From assembly GCF_029360705.1 (NCBI RefSeq), contig NZ_JARKMX010000008.1, forward strand, positions 2,968,202-3,032,201: a DNA stretch of 64,000 bases, written 5' to 3'. The translations under genes were made by a program, and so were the position numbers. Of this stretch, positions 49,693 to 58,844 are shown one piece after another; position 1 is the first letter of the stretch, and each line of letters opens with the position of its first letter. The notes below the pieces were generated by a model. That model was not told where the DNA came from and did not search any database. It worked only from the letters and a program-made list of their open reading frames with translations. This stretch comes from Paraflavitalea pollutisoli. GTDB lineage: Bacteria > Bacteroidota > Bacteroidia > Chitinophagales > Chitinophagaceae.

Positions 49693-52101
49693 ATGACCCG
49701 TCCTGTAAAGATCTTTTGGCGCATTTTTATATATGGCTTTCTCACCGTCGTATTGTTTCTCCTCCTCATCAACTGGGGCGTATTCGGCAAGATGCCTTCT
49801 ATCGGCGAACTGGAGAACCCGGATATCACCCTCGCTTCGGAGGTTTTTGGGGACGATGGTACCCCGATGGGCAAATACTACCGGGAACGCGGCAACCGCA
49901 GCTACGTTAAATACAGCGATATTTCCAAGCACGTCATCGACGCCCTGGTATCGACCGAAGACAAGCGTTTTTATGACCACTCGGGTATCGACGGTATCCG
50001 GTTGTCGAAAGCGATCATGACCCTGGGCCGCGACGGTGGTGCGAGTACCATTACCCAGCAGCTGGCCCTGAACATGTTTGACGAACGTGCCACGAACATT
50101 TTCAAGCGGGTGATCCAGAAGCTGAAGGAGAATATCATTGCCATCAAACTGGAGCGCAATTTTACCAAGCAGGAGATCATTGCCCTCTACCTCAATACCG
50201 TTTCTTTCAGTGACAACGTATACGGCATCCGCAATGCCTCACGCACCTTCTTTTCCAAAGAACCCGATCGCCTGACCATCCAGGAGGCAGCCGTATTGAT
50301 AGGTATGCAAAAAGCAACCGGCACTTATAATCCCAGAACGAACATTAAAGCCTCTTTCGATCGACGGAATACGGTGATCTCGCTCATGGCGAAAAATGGC
50401 GTTATTTCGGAAGCAGAGTCAGCCAAGCTGCAAAAGGATCCCATCCGCCTTAACTATAAGAAGATGGATGAGAACAATGGTATCGCGCCTTATTTCCTCG
50501 ATGTGATCCGCGAAGAACTGAAGAAATGGGCGAAGGAAAACAAGAAGCCCAATGGCGATGAGTACGATATTTATGCCGATGGTCTGCATATCTATACCAC
50601 CATCAATCCACGGATGCAGCTATATGCGGAAGAAGCGGTGGCCAAACATTTACCCGTATTGCAACGTGCCCTCTCTGCACAGCGCGGTATCAAAAACGAT
50701 GCGGTGTGGAAAGGTCATGAAAACGTGCTGGAAGCACAGATGAAGGCTAGCCAGCGCTGGAAGAACCTGAAAGAGGAAGGCCTCAGCGATGCAGAGATCA
50801 AGAAGACCTTCTACGAGAAAACGCCGATGAAAGTATTTGCCTGGAATCCCCAGCGCAGCAAGGATACGGTGATGACACCGATGGACTCCATCAAGTACAA
50901 CCGGGAGATGGTGCAGTCGTCCTTTATGGTGATGGACCCACTGAGTGGCCAGGTGAAGGCCTGGGTGGGTGGTATCGACTTCAAGAACTACAAGTATGAC
51001 CACGTGAACCTCCGTACCAAGCGGCAAGTTGGTTCATCGATCAAACCTTTCCTCTATGCCCTCGCGGTAGAAGAGTATGGTTTTACACCCGAAACGCAGT
51101 GTGAAAACACGCAGCAATATTTTCCTGGTCAGGGTTATGTACCTGCCAAAGACAGGGGCCGTACCGGCACACGTACCATGGCGAGTGGCCTGGCCTGGTC
51201 GGTAAATGAGGTAGCTGCCTATATCATCAAACAAACTACGCCGAAGCGATTTGCCGACTTCCTGAAGCAGATCAATATTCCTACCAAGGTAGATCCCTAT
51301 CCGTCGATCAGTCTCGGTAGCTGCGACCTGTCGATGTTTGAAATGATGTGGGGCTATACCATGTTCCCTTCCGGCGGTTTCAGCACCAAACCTATCTACA
51401 TTACCCGCATTGAAGACAAGAACGGTAATGTGCTGGCCCAGTTCAATGCCGAGCGCAAGGAAGTGATCAGTCAAACGACAGCCTATACCATGGCGCGGAT
51501 GATGCAAGGTCCCGTGGAGTATGGTACTGCGGCGGGGCTGCGTGCCCGCATCGGTGTAGCGGAGCTCGGTGGTAAGACGGGTACAACCAACGACAACTCG
51601 GATGCGTGGTTCTTTGGTTTCACGCCGCAGCTAATGGCCGGTGCATGGATCGGTTGTGACGACCGCTTTATCCGTCTCGATGGTGGATTGGGTGAAGGTG
51701 GCCGTGCGGCCAGGCCCATCTGGGAATACTTCTTCCAGAAAGTGCTGGCCGATAAAACGCTGGGCCTTGACAAAGCTGCCCGGTTTGTACAACCGGAGAA
51801 TATGCGCAACGATGCGTTGTATGATAACGGCTATATTGGCGGCGGTGCTCCCGATCCGGGCGCTGAAGGGTCTGATGTAGGCAATGGCGATGTGGATGGC
51901 TACCTGAGTAAGCCCGACACGCAGAATATTCCGATTGAAAGCAAGCAGGCGATGGAAGAGCAGAAGGTATTGGAAGAAGCTGTGAAGCCCAAGAACCAGG
52001 TGCCCGCCAAAAAGGATGAGCCCAAGGAAGATGTGCAGCCAGAAGCTAAAAAAAAAGGGATTCTCCGTCGCATCTTCGGCGGTAAGAAGAAAGACAATTA
52101 A
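49693..52101 (+). CDS. Penicillin-binding protein 1A, bifunctional transglycosylase/transpeptidase
   Basis: An 802-residue class A PBP. A single N-terminal membrane helix (about 10-29) is followed by the GT51 transglycosylase with catalytic Glu89 in STEDKRFYDHSGID and the GGASTITQQLALNMF motif. The transpeptidase has the SxxK serine Ser448 in QVGSSIKPF, the SxN motif in AWSVNEVA and the KTG motif in GGKTGTTND. It polymerises and crosslinks peptidoglycan in the periplasm. The C-terminal 90 residues are charged and Pro/Lys-rich, ending KKKGILRRIFGGKKKDN, unlike the structured tails of enteric PBP1A. A terminator follows. Confidence 0.96.
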   Translation: MTRPVKIFWRIFIYGFLTVVLFLLLINWGVFGKMPSIGELENPDITLASEVFGDDGTPMGKYYRERGNRSYVKYSDISKHVIDALVSTEDKRFYDHSGIDGIRLSKAIMTLGRDGGASTITQQLALNMFDERATNIFKRVIQKLKENIIAIKLERNFTKQEIIALYLNTVSFSDNVYGIRNASRTFFSKEPDRLTIQEAAVLIGMQKATGTYNPRTNIKASFDRRNTVISLMAKNGVISEAESAKLQKDPIRLNYKKMDENNGIAPYFLDVIREELKKWAKENKKPNGDEYDIYADGLHIYTTINPRMQLYAEEAVAKHLPVLQRALSAQRGIKNDAVWKGHENVLEAQMKASQRWKNLKEEGLSDAEIKKTFYEKTPMKVFAWNPQRSKDTVMTPMDSIKYNREMVQSSFMVMDPLSGQVKAWVGGIDFKNYKYDHVNLRTKRQVGSSIKPFLYALAVEEYGFTPETQCENTQQYFPGQGYVPAKDRGRTGTRTMASGLAWSVNEVAAYIIKQTTPKRFADFLKQINIPTKVDPYPSISLGSCDLSMFEMMWGYTMFPSGGFSTKPIYITRIEDKNGNVLAQFNAERKEVISQTTAYTMARMMQGPVEYGTAAGLRARIGVAELGGKTGTTNDNSDAWFFGFTPQLMAGAWIGCDDRFIRLDGGLGEGGRAARPIWEYFFQKVLADKTLGLDKAARFVQPENMRNDALYDNGYIGGGAPDPGAEGSDVGNGDVDGYLSKPDTQNIPIESKQAMEEQKVLEEAVKPKNQVPAKKDEPKEDVQPEAKKKGILRRIFGGKKKDN

Positions 52102-52118
52102 TGTATGATCATAAATCA

Positions 52119-52156
52119 AAATGGGCTGACCAATTGAATTGGTCAGCCCATTTTTT
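52119..52156 (+). terminator. Intrinsic terminator after PBP1A
   Basis: A long stem AAATGGGCTGACCAATT / AATTGGTCAGCCCATTT with almost no loop and a T run, 18 bases after the stop codon. Confidence 0.9.
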
Positions 52157-52251
52157 ATGTCTTCGCCCGAGTATCCGGGCGGTGTATTATCGGCTGATGC
52201 CTGCCCCTACTTTAGCCTTCGGCTGCGGTATGGCTTTCCCTGGCGATAAAC

Positions 52252-52295
52252 CTCTATAACAGCTCTATAAGGACTCTAAAAGAGCTCTATATGTT
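52252..52295 (+). repeat. Four 11-bp tandem direct repeats, CTCTATAAGAG-type
   Basis: Copies begin at 52252 (CTCTATAACAG), 52263 (CTCTATAAGGA), 52274 (CTCTAAAAGAG) and 52285 (CTCTATATGTT), each exactly 11 bases apart. Direct repeats at one helical turn are typical operators of OmpR/PhoB-class winged-helix regulators. The fourth copy merges with a TAnnTTTG promoter box. Confidence 0.6.
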
Positions 52296-52297
52296 TG
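52290..52297 (+). promoter_or_regulatory. TATGTTTG promoter box downstream of the 11-bp repeats
   Basis: An exact TAnnTTTG match inside a convergent gap where no known gene starts on the plus strand. A transcript would begin near 52304 and run antisense into the gene ending at 52461. A 32-codon frame begins at 52291 but lies too close to the promoter to be its product. I see no named RNA in the rest of the 359-base gap. Confidence 0.4.
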
Positions 52298-52460
52298 GAG
52301 GCTCCAGGGAGCTTTACATTAGTGTTTGGCGCTATTCCGCTTTAGCAGAAATACCATCAAACCTATGGAGACGATCATGTATAGAATAAAAGATGGCCAC
52401 ATAAAACAGTTATAATGAGGTTAGTTAAAAGGTATGAGGCTGCTTAACGGATTATATATA

Positions 52461-53090
52461 TCATTTATTATACCGAAATTCCGTTCCTTGCAGTAAAGGG
52501 TGCTTTCCGTACAAACTTTTATTATCCACACCCAGGTTGAAGTCCTTGAAAAACACCTCCATAAGCCAGGGTTCGAAGCGGAATTCAAAAAAATTATGCG
52601 TAGGGTCCGCAATGGAAAAGGTAGAATACCGCTCGGGACAGAACTCAAACAAGAGTGCGATACTATCCAATGATTGTCTGGGCATTACGATCATCCCCTT
52701 GTTATCGGTCATGATAGACTGGTCGCTGCCGGGTGTCAGCTTCACGTGGATGTAGGGTAGCAAAAACGTGTTGTTGTCGATAATGCGGATGGTGGTTTGG
52801 TTACCGGGTACGGCTTTACTGGTGACGATGGCAAAATCCTTTTCGGGCTGGGGCCGGCTGTTGAGTACCAGTTTACCGTTGTTGACCTGCCAGCTGCCGG
52901 TGCCGAATCGATCGAGGGCGCCGTACGAAAAAAAGAATTGGAAGGTGGAATCGTTGTTCAGTTTGAATCCGGAGGCCACCTCTGTCATTCCCCGCAAATA
53001 ATACTCTCCTGTCATAGATAAGGTTGTTTGCGCCCGCATGGTCCACGCAGGCATGAATAGTAAGGCTGTTACCAGCTTTTTGAATTTCAT
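52461..53090 (-). CDS. Secreted protein, unknown function
   Basis: A 209-residue protein with a signal peptide (to TMRAQ, about residue 21) and a beta-rich mature part (for example LSMTGEYYLRGMTEVASGF and TIRIIDNNTFLLPYIHVKL). I recognise no family. GEYYLRGMTEVASGF followed by NNDSTFQFFFSYGALDRFGTG is a repeating pattern seen in Bacteroidota lipocalin-like or copper-related secreted proteins, but the match is weak. It is a single gene with a repeat tract 104 bases upstream. Confidence 0.55.
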   Translation of the reverse strand: MKFKKLVTALLFMPAWTMRAQTTLSMTGEYYLRGMTEVASGFKLNNDSTFQFFFSYGALDRFGTGSWQVNNGKLVLNSRPQPEKDFAIVTSKAVPGNQTTIRIIDNNTFLLPYIHVKLTPGSDQSIMTDNKGMIVMPRQSLDSIALLFEFCPERYSTFSIADPTHNFFEFRFEPWLMEVFFKDFNLGVDNKSLYGKHPLLQGTEFRYNK

Positions 53091-53193
53091 TGACTAATGA
53101 TGTGCAGCAAAGTAAAGGTGCGCTTCCCTGGCGGCGTAATGGCTTTGAGCGAAGCACCGTAAATTTTGAATAAATGGTAGCAAAGTGAGGGTG

Positions 53194-53274
53194 AAAGGGG
53201 AAGAAAGGCAACGAGGCCTAGTGGGAAAGGCAGGAAGGCAATGGAGGAAAGGTATCAAGGCTAAGAAGGCGGGA
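53194..53274. repeat. Purine-rich GGCAACGAGGC-type repeat, copy C
   Basis: Plus-strand purine tract with AAGGCAACGAGGCC, GGAAGGCAATGGAGG and ATCAAGGCTAAGAAGGC. It shares AGGCAACGAGGC with copy A at 3101-3179 and lies in the divergent gap between the unknown secreted gene and the DUF2911 gene. Apart from it, the 411-base gap holds no gene I can see. Confidence 0.55.
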
Positions 53275-53501
53275 ATCGTATACGAGCGCAAGGCTGCTCC
53301 CCATGAATGACAGCAAGCGACCAACAGGCCACCATTTACACTGCTATTCAATGTTCTATACATTAATCACAGCTTGCTTATCACGCTTTACCTCAGGTCA
53401 GGTATAACGTCAGTTCATACGGCTGTTTCGACGGCAGGTCCCATTTTGCTTTCCTTCCGTTGATTCCTGTCATAGCTTTAAAGACACCAAAAACAACCTG
53501 C

Positions 53502-54608
53502 ATGAAGTATATGCTGCCTGTTCTGTCGCTGCTGCTGTGCAGCAGCCTGACCGCCCAACTGACGACCGCCCCGGATGGCGGCAACCGCAAAGCCAGTGTG
53601 CGTGAAAACATCGGCATCACCGATGTATCGATCGAATACGGACGCCCTGGTGTAAAAGGACGTGAAGGGAAGATATGGGGGCAACTGGTGCACACCGGAT
53701 TCATCGACCAGGGTTTTGGCACCAGCAAATCGGCTCCCTGGCGAGCAGGTGCGAACGAAAACACCGTCATTGAATTTACGACACCGGTATTGGTAGAAGG
53801 GAAACCGGTTCCCGCCGGCAGGTATGGTTTGTTCATTGCCTATGATCCGGTATCCCCTACCCTGATCTTATCGAAAAACGCCACCTCCTGGGGCAGTTTC
53901 TTTTACGATGACAAGGAAGATGCCCTGCGGGCTACCCTTAAGCCGGTAGCACTCGACAAGAGTGTGGAGTGGCTGAAGTTTGAATTCATGGAAGAGACCG
54001 ACTCTTCTGCTACCGTCGTGTTATCGTGGGAGAAGCTCTCCCTACCGTTTCATATTGCCACCGATGCGGTAAACCTGCAACTAGCCTCTTTCCGTCGCGA
54101 GCTGCGCAGCGAGAAAAGCTTTCAACCTGGCTGGCAAAGCTGGAACCAGGCCGCCAATTACTGCATCGTTCACAACACCAACCTGCAGGAAGCTTTGGGC
54201 TGGGCCGATCAATCCATCAATGGGGTATTTATTGGCAACAAAAACTTCCAGACCCTTTCTACCAAAGCGCAATTGCTGGCCTTGCTGCACCGGGACGCCG
54301 AAGCAGACGTACTCATGAAAGAAGCTTTACCCCTGGGCACTGCTCCGCAGATCCATGCATACGCCCGGCAATTGTTACAACAGAAGAAAATGAAAGATGC
54401 GTTTGACGCGTTCAAACTGAACTACGATAAAACGCCCAACACCTTTACCACCAACGTGGGCATGATGCGGGGCTATTCAGCACTCAACAATTACAAGAAG
54501 GCAGCCGAGTATGCCCAGAAAGCCCTGCCCCAAGCGCCCGATAAAGTGAACAAAGACAATGTAGAGCGGATGCTGAAATTGTTGCAGGAAGGGAAGGATG
54601 TGAATTGA
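53502..54608 (+). CDS. DUF2911 secreted protein with C-terminal TPR-like helices
   Basis: A 368-residue protein with signal peptide (to SLTAQ, about residue 19). Residues 20-180 form the DUF2911 domain: VRENIGITDVSIEYGRPGVK, GKIWGQLVHTGFID, WRAGANENTVIEF, PVPAGRYGLFIAYD and a later WLKFEFMEET. The C-terminal half is helical with TPR-like spacing (YARQLLQQKKMKDAFDAFK, NNYKKAAEYAQKALPQAP). The family is common in Bacteroidota and its function is unknown. The start at 53502 gives a clean signal peptide; 14 upstream codons are open. It is convergent with the TlpA gene, with only 6 bases between the stops. Confidence 0.85.
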   Translation: MKYMLPVLSLLLCSSLTAQLTTAPDGGNRKASVRENIGITDVSIEYGRPGVKGREGKIWGQLVHTGFIDQGFGTSKSAPWRAGANENTVIEFTTPVLVEGKPVPAGRYGLFIAYDPVSPTLILSKNATSWGSFFYDDKEDALRATLKPVALDKSVEWLKFEFMEETDSSATVVLSWEKLSLPFHIATDAVNLQLASFRRELRSEKSFQPGWQSWNQAANYCIVHNTNLQEALGWADQSINGVFIGNKNFQTLSTKAQLLALLHRDAEADVLMKEALPLGTAPQIHAYARQLLQQKKMKDAFDAFKLNYDKTPNTFTTNVGMMRGYSALNNYKKAAEYAQKALPQAPDKVNKDNVERMLKLLQEGKDVN

Positions 54609-54614
54609 GGGGGA

Positions 54615-55700
54615 TCAGTTGCAACCGAGCAGTTCGCAGAGCTTGGACTGCAAACCTTCGCCACGCAGGTTTTTGCCAATGATCTTTCCGGAGGGATCGA
54701 TGAGGAAGTTTTGCGGAATGCCTTCCACGCGATACAAACGCGCCACTTCGTTGCTCCAGAACTTGAGGTCGCTCACCTGTGTCCACACCAGGTTGTCATC
54801 CTTGATCGCCTGCAACCAGGGTTGCTTCTCGCGATCGAGCGATACGCCCAGTACCGTGAAGTTCTTGTCCTTGAACTTTTGGAAGGCAGCTACCACATTG
54901 GGGTTTTCCATGCGGCAGGGGCGGCACCAACTGGCCCAGAAATCGACCAGCACATATTTACCGCGAAAGGAAGCCAGTGTAACCGGTGTACCGGTAGTAT
55001 CGTTTTGCGTGAACTCCAAGGCCTGGGTACCTATCGCACCCACCTTGGCATCATCTATCTTTTGCTTCAGTAATTTACCATAGAAGTTTTGCTGACCGCT
55101 GGCCGCCACCAGGTTGAAGTTCTTTTCCAATACCGTGACATCCTGCTCCAGTTCGGCTGTTACCAACAACATGAAAGGTGCTACGGGTGAGGCTGATTTC
55201 TCGGTCGCGAATTTCGTGACGGCTGCTTTTGTCTGCTCCACCAGATTCATGTAAGCGACCATAATCGAATCACCAGGCTGCACATTCGGGCGCGCAGACA
55301 GTTGCTGGTTCATCTCGGTGAGCTTGCGGAAGTAGGGCGTAAAGGTGTCCTGAAAGGCCAGGAAGTCGGCATGTGTCGGAGACCCTTTTACCGCCAGTTC
55401 CGAAAAAGCTTCCATATTACCTTCTACGATTACATTGTCGTAACCCAGGAAGAGGACCGTTTTTTTCTGGGCTCCCTCGAAATTGAGTTGGTGCAGGTTG
55501 GGTTCGCGCAGGGAGCCTTTGAGTTCAAAACTACCCTTGACCACTTTCGCCCGGGAGATGGTATCAGTTGGTATATTGACGTCTGTCAGGCTTACCACAG
55601 AAGCTTCGGGCAGGCCCGCCACTTTACCTTTGATCACGAATTCTTTTTGGGCGAGCAGGCTCATCGGAACCAGTAACAAACATGTCAATAACTGCTTCAT
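54615..55700 (-). CDS. TlpA-family thioredoxin with N-terminal DUF4369
   Basis: A 361-residue periplasmic protein. The signal peptide (to LLAQ, about residue 18) is followed by a DUF4369 beta-domain (about 20-120), a helical middle and a C-terminal thioredoxin domain with redox motif WASWCRPCRMENPN and the cis-Pro region EGIPQNFLIDPSGKII. Such proteins reduce periplasmic disulfides in Bacteroidota. It lies 6 bases after hisIE on the same strand, so it is read with the histidine genes although no histidine role is known for it. Confidence 0.9.
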   Translation of the reverse strand: MKQLLTCLLLVPMSLLAQKEFVIKGKVAGLPEASVVSLTDVNIPTDTISRAKVVKGSFELKGSLREPNLHQLNFEGAQKKTVLFLGYDNVIVEGNMEAFSELAVKGSPTHADFLAFQDTFTPYFRKLTEMNQQLSARPNVQPGDSIMVAYMNLVEQTKAAVTKFATEKSASPVAPFMLLVTAELEQDVTVLEKNFNLVAASGQQNFYGKLLKQKIDDAKVGAIGTQALEFTQNDTTGTPVTLASFRGKYVLVDFWASWCRPCRMENPNVVAAFQKFKDKNFTVLGVSLDREKQPWLQAIKDDNLVWTQVSDLKFWSNEVARLYRVEGIPQNFLIDPSGKIIGKNLRGEGLQSKLCELLGCN

Positions 55701-55706
55701 GTAGAA

Positions 55707-56306
55707 CTATTTATTTGAATGTCTTTGCTGTAGGATATTTACAACGGACTGTAAATTATGACCTTTTGCGTTAAGTAAAATCAAATAATGGAAAAGCAGG
55801 TCGGCTGCTTCGTTGAGGAACAGGTCATCGTTGCTGTCTTTTGCTTCGATGACGACTTCAATGGCTTCTTCCCCAACCTTTTGGGCAATCTTATTGATGC
55901 CCTTGTCGAACAATGATTTAACATACGACTTACCATCGGTGCTCTTTTTGCGCAGCTCGATGATGTCTTCTAAATAGTAGAGAAAATCGTCGGAATGGTT
56001 GCGTTCGCTCCAGCAGGTATCGGCACCCGTGTGACAGGTAGGCCCCAGCGGCTGGGCTTTGATGAGGATCGTATCATCGTCGCAGTCGGACAGAATTTCT
56101 TTTACCAGCAGGTGGTTGCCACTCTCCTCGCCTTTTGTCCAAAGCCTTTTTTTGCTACGACTGTAGAAGGTGACTTTGCCTTCGGACATTGTCTTCTTCA
56201 CCGCTTCCTCGTTCATAAAACCCAGCATCAATACTTTGTGGGTTTTGAAGTCCTGCACAATGGCGGGCACGAGGCCGTCGGCGTATTTCTTAAAATCAAC
56301 TTTCAT
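55707..56306 (-). CDS. hisI: Phosphoribosyl-AMP cyclohydrolase / phosphoribosyl-ATP pyrophosphatase
   Basis: A 199-residue fused HisIE. HisI (1 to about 105) has MLGFMNEEAVKKTMSEGK, FYSRSKKRLWTKGEESGN and the zinc site PTCHTGADTCW. HisE (about 110-199) has the helical pyrophosphatase part with KIAQKVGEEAIEVVIEAKD and NEAADLLFHYLILL. It catalyses the second and third steps of histidine synthesis. It follows hisF by 34 bases and is followed after 6 bases by tlpA. Confidence 0.95.
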   Translation of the reverse strand: MKVDFKKYADGLVPAIVQDFKTHKVLMLGFMNEEAVKKTMSEGKVTFYSRSKKRLWTKGEESGNHLLVKEILSDCDDDTILIKAQPLGPTCHTGADTCWSERNHSDDFLYYLEDIIELRKKSTDGKSYVKSLFDKGINKIAQKVGEEAIEVVIEAKDSNDDLFLNEAADLLFHYLILLNAKGHNLQSVVNILQQRHSNK

Positions 56307-56340
56307 GATCGGTTTTATTTTCTGAAGCGTCCCAATAAGA

Positions 56341-57102
56341 TCATACCGGCCGGATCGCTATTTGTTGTTCCTGCAAATATCCCTTTAATTCCGGAATACT
56401 GATCTCCTTGAAGTGGAAGATGCTGGCGGCGAGCGCGGCATCGGCCTTGCCCTGGCCAAACACGTCTACAAAATGCTCCATGGTGCCACCGCCGCCACTG
56501 GCGATCACGGGTACGGGGAGGGATTCTGCCAGGCGGCGTGTGATATCGAGTGCAAAGCCCTGCTTGGTACCATCATGGTTCATGGAAGTAAGCAATATTT
56601 CACCAGCGCCCAGTTCAACGCCCTGCTTAGCCCAATCGAAACATTTGGTGTCCGTCTTCACGCGGCCTCCGTTGAGGTATACATACCATTCTCCATCGGC
56701 CTCGAGCCGGGTATCGATGGCGAGCACCACACACTGACTGCCAAACTCGTTGGCTAGTTCGCGAATGAGCCCGGGCCGTTTGAAGGCAGCCGTATTGACG
56801 GATATCTTATCGGCACCGTTCTGCAACAATACCTGCACGTCTTCTACACTGCTGATACCGCCGCCTACGGTGAAGGGGATATTGATGTGGTGCGCAATCC
56901 GGTTCACGAGTTCACTCAATGTTTTGCGCCGCTCATTTGTCGCTGTGATATCGAGGAACACCAGTTCATCGGCTCCCTGTTTGGCATACAGGGCACCCAG
57001 TTCTACCGGATCGCCTGCATCGCGCAGGTTCACAAAATTGGTTCCCTTTACGGTGCGACCGTCTTTGATATCGAGGCAGGGTATAATGCGTTTTGTTAAC
57101 AT
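56341..57102 (-). CDS. hisF: Imidazole glycerol phosphate synthase subunit HisF
   Basis: A 253-residue (beta/alpha)8 cyclase of normal length. Catalytic Asp residues are in [18 protein letters not shown] (near residue 11) and VLAIDTR (near 130). Phosphate loops TVGGGISS and ASGGGGT and the [10 protein letters not shown] motif are present. With HisH it turns PRFAR and glutamine-derived ammonia into imidazole glycerol phosphate and AICAR. It starts 17 bases after hisA. hisH is upstream of hisA in the same run. Confidence 0.97.
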   Translation of the reverse strand: MLTKRIIPCLDIKDGRTVKGTNFVNLRDAGDPVELGALYAKQGADELVFLDITATNERRKTLSELVNRIAHHINIPFTVGGGISSVEDVQVLLQNGADKISVNTAAFKRPGLIRELANEFGSQCVVLAIDTRLEADGEWYVYLNGGRVKTDTKCFDWAKQGVELGAGEILLTSMNHDGTKQGFALDITRRLAESLPVPVIASGGGGTMEHFVDVFGQGKADAALAASIFHFKEISIPELKGYLQEQQIAIRPV

Positions 57103-57119
57103 GGTATTCGTTGTATGGT

Positions 57120-58244
57120 CTATAAAGCTGCCAGTTCCTTGATGGTGATACGACCTTCATAGATCGCTTTACCAATGATGACGCCGCCACAACCGATCTC
57201 TTTCAGTTGCAGTACGTCCTGCATATTGCTGACGCCACCGCTGGCGATGAAATGCAGTTCCGGAAATTTGGCAATGATGTTCTTATACAGTTCGGTGGAG
57301 GGGCCTTGCAACAGTCCGTCTTTGCTGACGTCGGTACAGAACAACTGGCGTACGCCATGTTGCCAGTATTTTTCGATGAAGTCATAGATCCAGATGCCGG
57401 TAGTTTCCAACCAACCACCTACAGCGATCTTCTCGTCTTTCACATCGGCGCCTAGCAGGAATTTCTCCGCGCCCCAGATGAGCAGCCATTTTACAAACTC
57501 TTCTTCATTCTTGACGGCGATGCTGCCGACGGTGGCGAGCGCAGCGCCTGAGTCGAATACGATCTGTACGTCCTTCTCGGTTTTGATACCACCGCCAAAG
57601 TCGATGACCATATTGGTCTTTGCAGCGAGGGTTTCCAATACCTTCCAGTTCCTGACGGCACCTGCTTTGGCACCGTCGAGGTCTACGAGGTGCAGGCGTT
57701 GCAGGCCGGCATCCTGAAATTCGAGGGCGACCTCCAGCGGATGTTCGTTGTATATTTTCTTTTGGTCGTAGTCGCCCTGCGTGAGGCGCACACACTTCCC
57801 ATCTATAATATCGATCGCAGGAATGATCTGCATAGTGGTCTGTAGTTGTTTTTCCATTTTAATGAATTCGAAGCCATACTTGTGCCAGGTGGCGCCAGCC
57901 GGCTTCATACCAAATTTGCGATAGATGGCAGTGGCCGACAAGCGGGCATTACACCAGATGGTTTGCATACCATGTTGCTTTGCCCAGGCCATCACGTACT
58001 GCAACAGGGCCGTTCCATATCCCCTGCCCTGGCGGTCGGTACAGGTGGCGAACTTGCGAAACTGTACTTCTTTTCCTGCTACGAATACGGAAATGACCGA
58101 CACCAGCTCACGCCGCTCATAGATACCCCAATGCAATCCCCATTCATCCTGCTCGAGCTTCACAAAGTCGATCGACTCGGCGGGATACATGACCGTTTGG
58201 CGTAGGTGCCACACATCGGGCAGGGCTGCTGTACTGATCTGCAT
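57120..58244 (-). CDS. hisA: GNAT acetyltransferase fused to HisA isomerase
   Basis: A single 374-residue open frame. Residues 1-130 are a GNAT acetyltransferase with the acetyl-CoA loop [16 protein letters not shown] and [10 protein letters not shown]. From Met138 (57833) it continues without a stop as complete His[69 protein letters not shown] and ASGGVSN. HisA converts ProFAR to PRFAR. HisA could also start internally at 57833, so two products from one gene are possible. The fusion follows hisH by one base and precedes hisF by 17. A GNAT-HisA fusion is unusual; a lost stop codon between two adjacent genes is the simplest origin. Confidence 0.88.
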   Translation of the reverse strand: MQISTAALPDVWHLRQTVMYPAESIDFVKLEQDEWGLHWGIYERRELVSVISVFVAGKEVQFRKFATCTDRQGRGYGTALLQYVMAWAKQHGMQTIWCNARLSATAIYRKFGMKPAGATWHKYGFEFIKMEKQLQTTMQIIPAIDIIDGKCVRLTQGDYDQKKIYNEHPLEVALEFQDAGLQRLHLVDLDGAKAGAVRNWKVLETLAAKTNMVIDFGGGIKTEKDVQIVFDSGAALATVGSIAVKNEEEFVKWLLIWGAEKFLLGADVKDEKIAVGGWLETTGIWIYDFIEKYWQHGVRQLFCTDVSKDGLLQGPSTELYKNIIAKFPELHFIASGGVSNMQDVLQLKEIGCGGVIIGKAIYEGRITIKELAAL

Positions 58245-58245
58245 A

Positions 58246-58839
58246 TTACAGGCTGAGGAAGTTCTTTAATAATTGCTCCCCTACCTGTGCACTCTTCTCA
58301 GGGTGAAACTGCAACCCGTAGAAATTACCGCGGTGCAAACCGGCGCTGTACGGCTGTACATAATCGGCGGTTGCAATGGTATCATCTCCCAGGGCGGCAT
58401 AATATCCATGTACAAAATAACAGTAGCTGTTTTCGGCTACGCCTTTGGTGAGATCGGTCTTCAGGTCATAGATGGAGTTCCATCCGATCTGCGGTACCTT
58501 GAGGTGGCTGCCGGCTGCCGGCTTGAACTGCTTGACATGCTCTGGGAAAATGCCGAGGCAGGTGGTATCGTTCTCTTCGCTGTAAGCACACATCAGCTGC
58601 ATACCCAGGCAGATGCCCAATACCGGTTGTTGCAGGTTCTTCAATACCTCATCCAGCCCGCGCTCTTTCAGGTAGCGCATGGCACTGCTGGCCTCTCCCA
58701 CACCCGGGAAGATCACTTTGCTCGCCTGGCGGATCTGTTCGTGGTCGTCGGTCACGACGGCTTCCACTCCGATCCGCTCGAGGGCATACAGTACCGATTG
58801 GATATTGCCCGCATTGTATTTAACGATTACTAAGCTCAT
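58246..58839 (-). CDS. hisH: Imidazole glycerol phosphate synthase glutaminase subunit HisH
   Basis: A 197-residue class I glutamine amidotransferase. The nucleophile Cys is in LGICLGMQLM and the His/Glu pair in QFHPEKS; KYNAGNIQSVLYALERIG is the typical N-terminus. The start at 58839 is chosen because the open frame further upstream overlaps trpA and shows no homology. It starts 5 bases after the trpA stop codon, which joins the tryptophan and histidine genes in one run. It supplies ammonia to HisF. Confidence 0.96.
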   Translation of the reverse strand: MSLVIVKYNAGNIQSVLYALERIGVEAVVTDDHEQIRQASKVIFPGVGEASSAMRYLKERGLDEVLKNLQQPVLGICLGMQLMCAYSEENDTTCLGIFPEHVKQFKPAAGSHLKVPQIGWNSIYDLKTDLTKGVAENSYCYFVHGYYAALGDDTIATADYVQPYSAGLHRGNFYGLQFHPEKSAQVGEQLLKNFLSL

Positions 58840-58844
58840 AGCTG

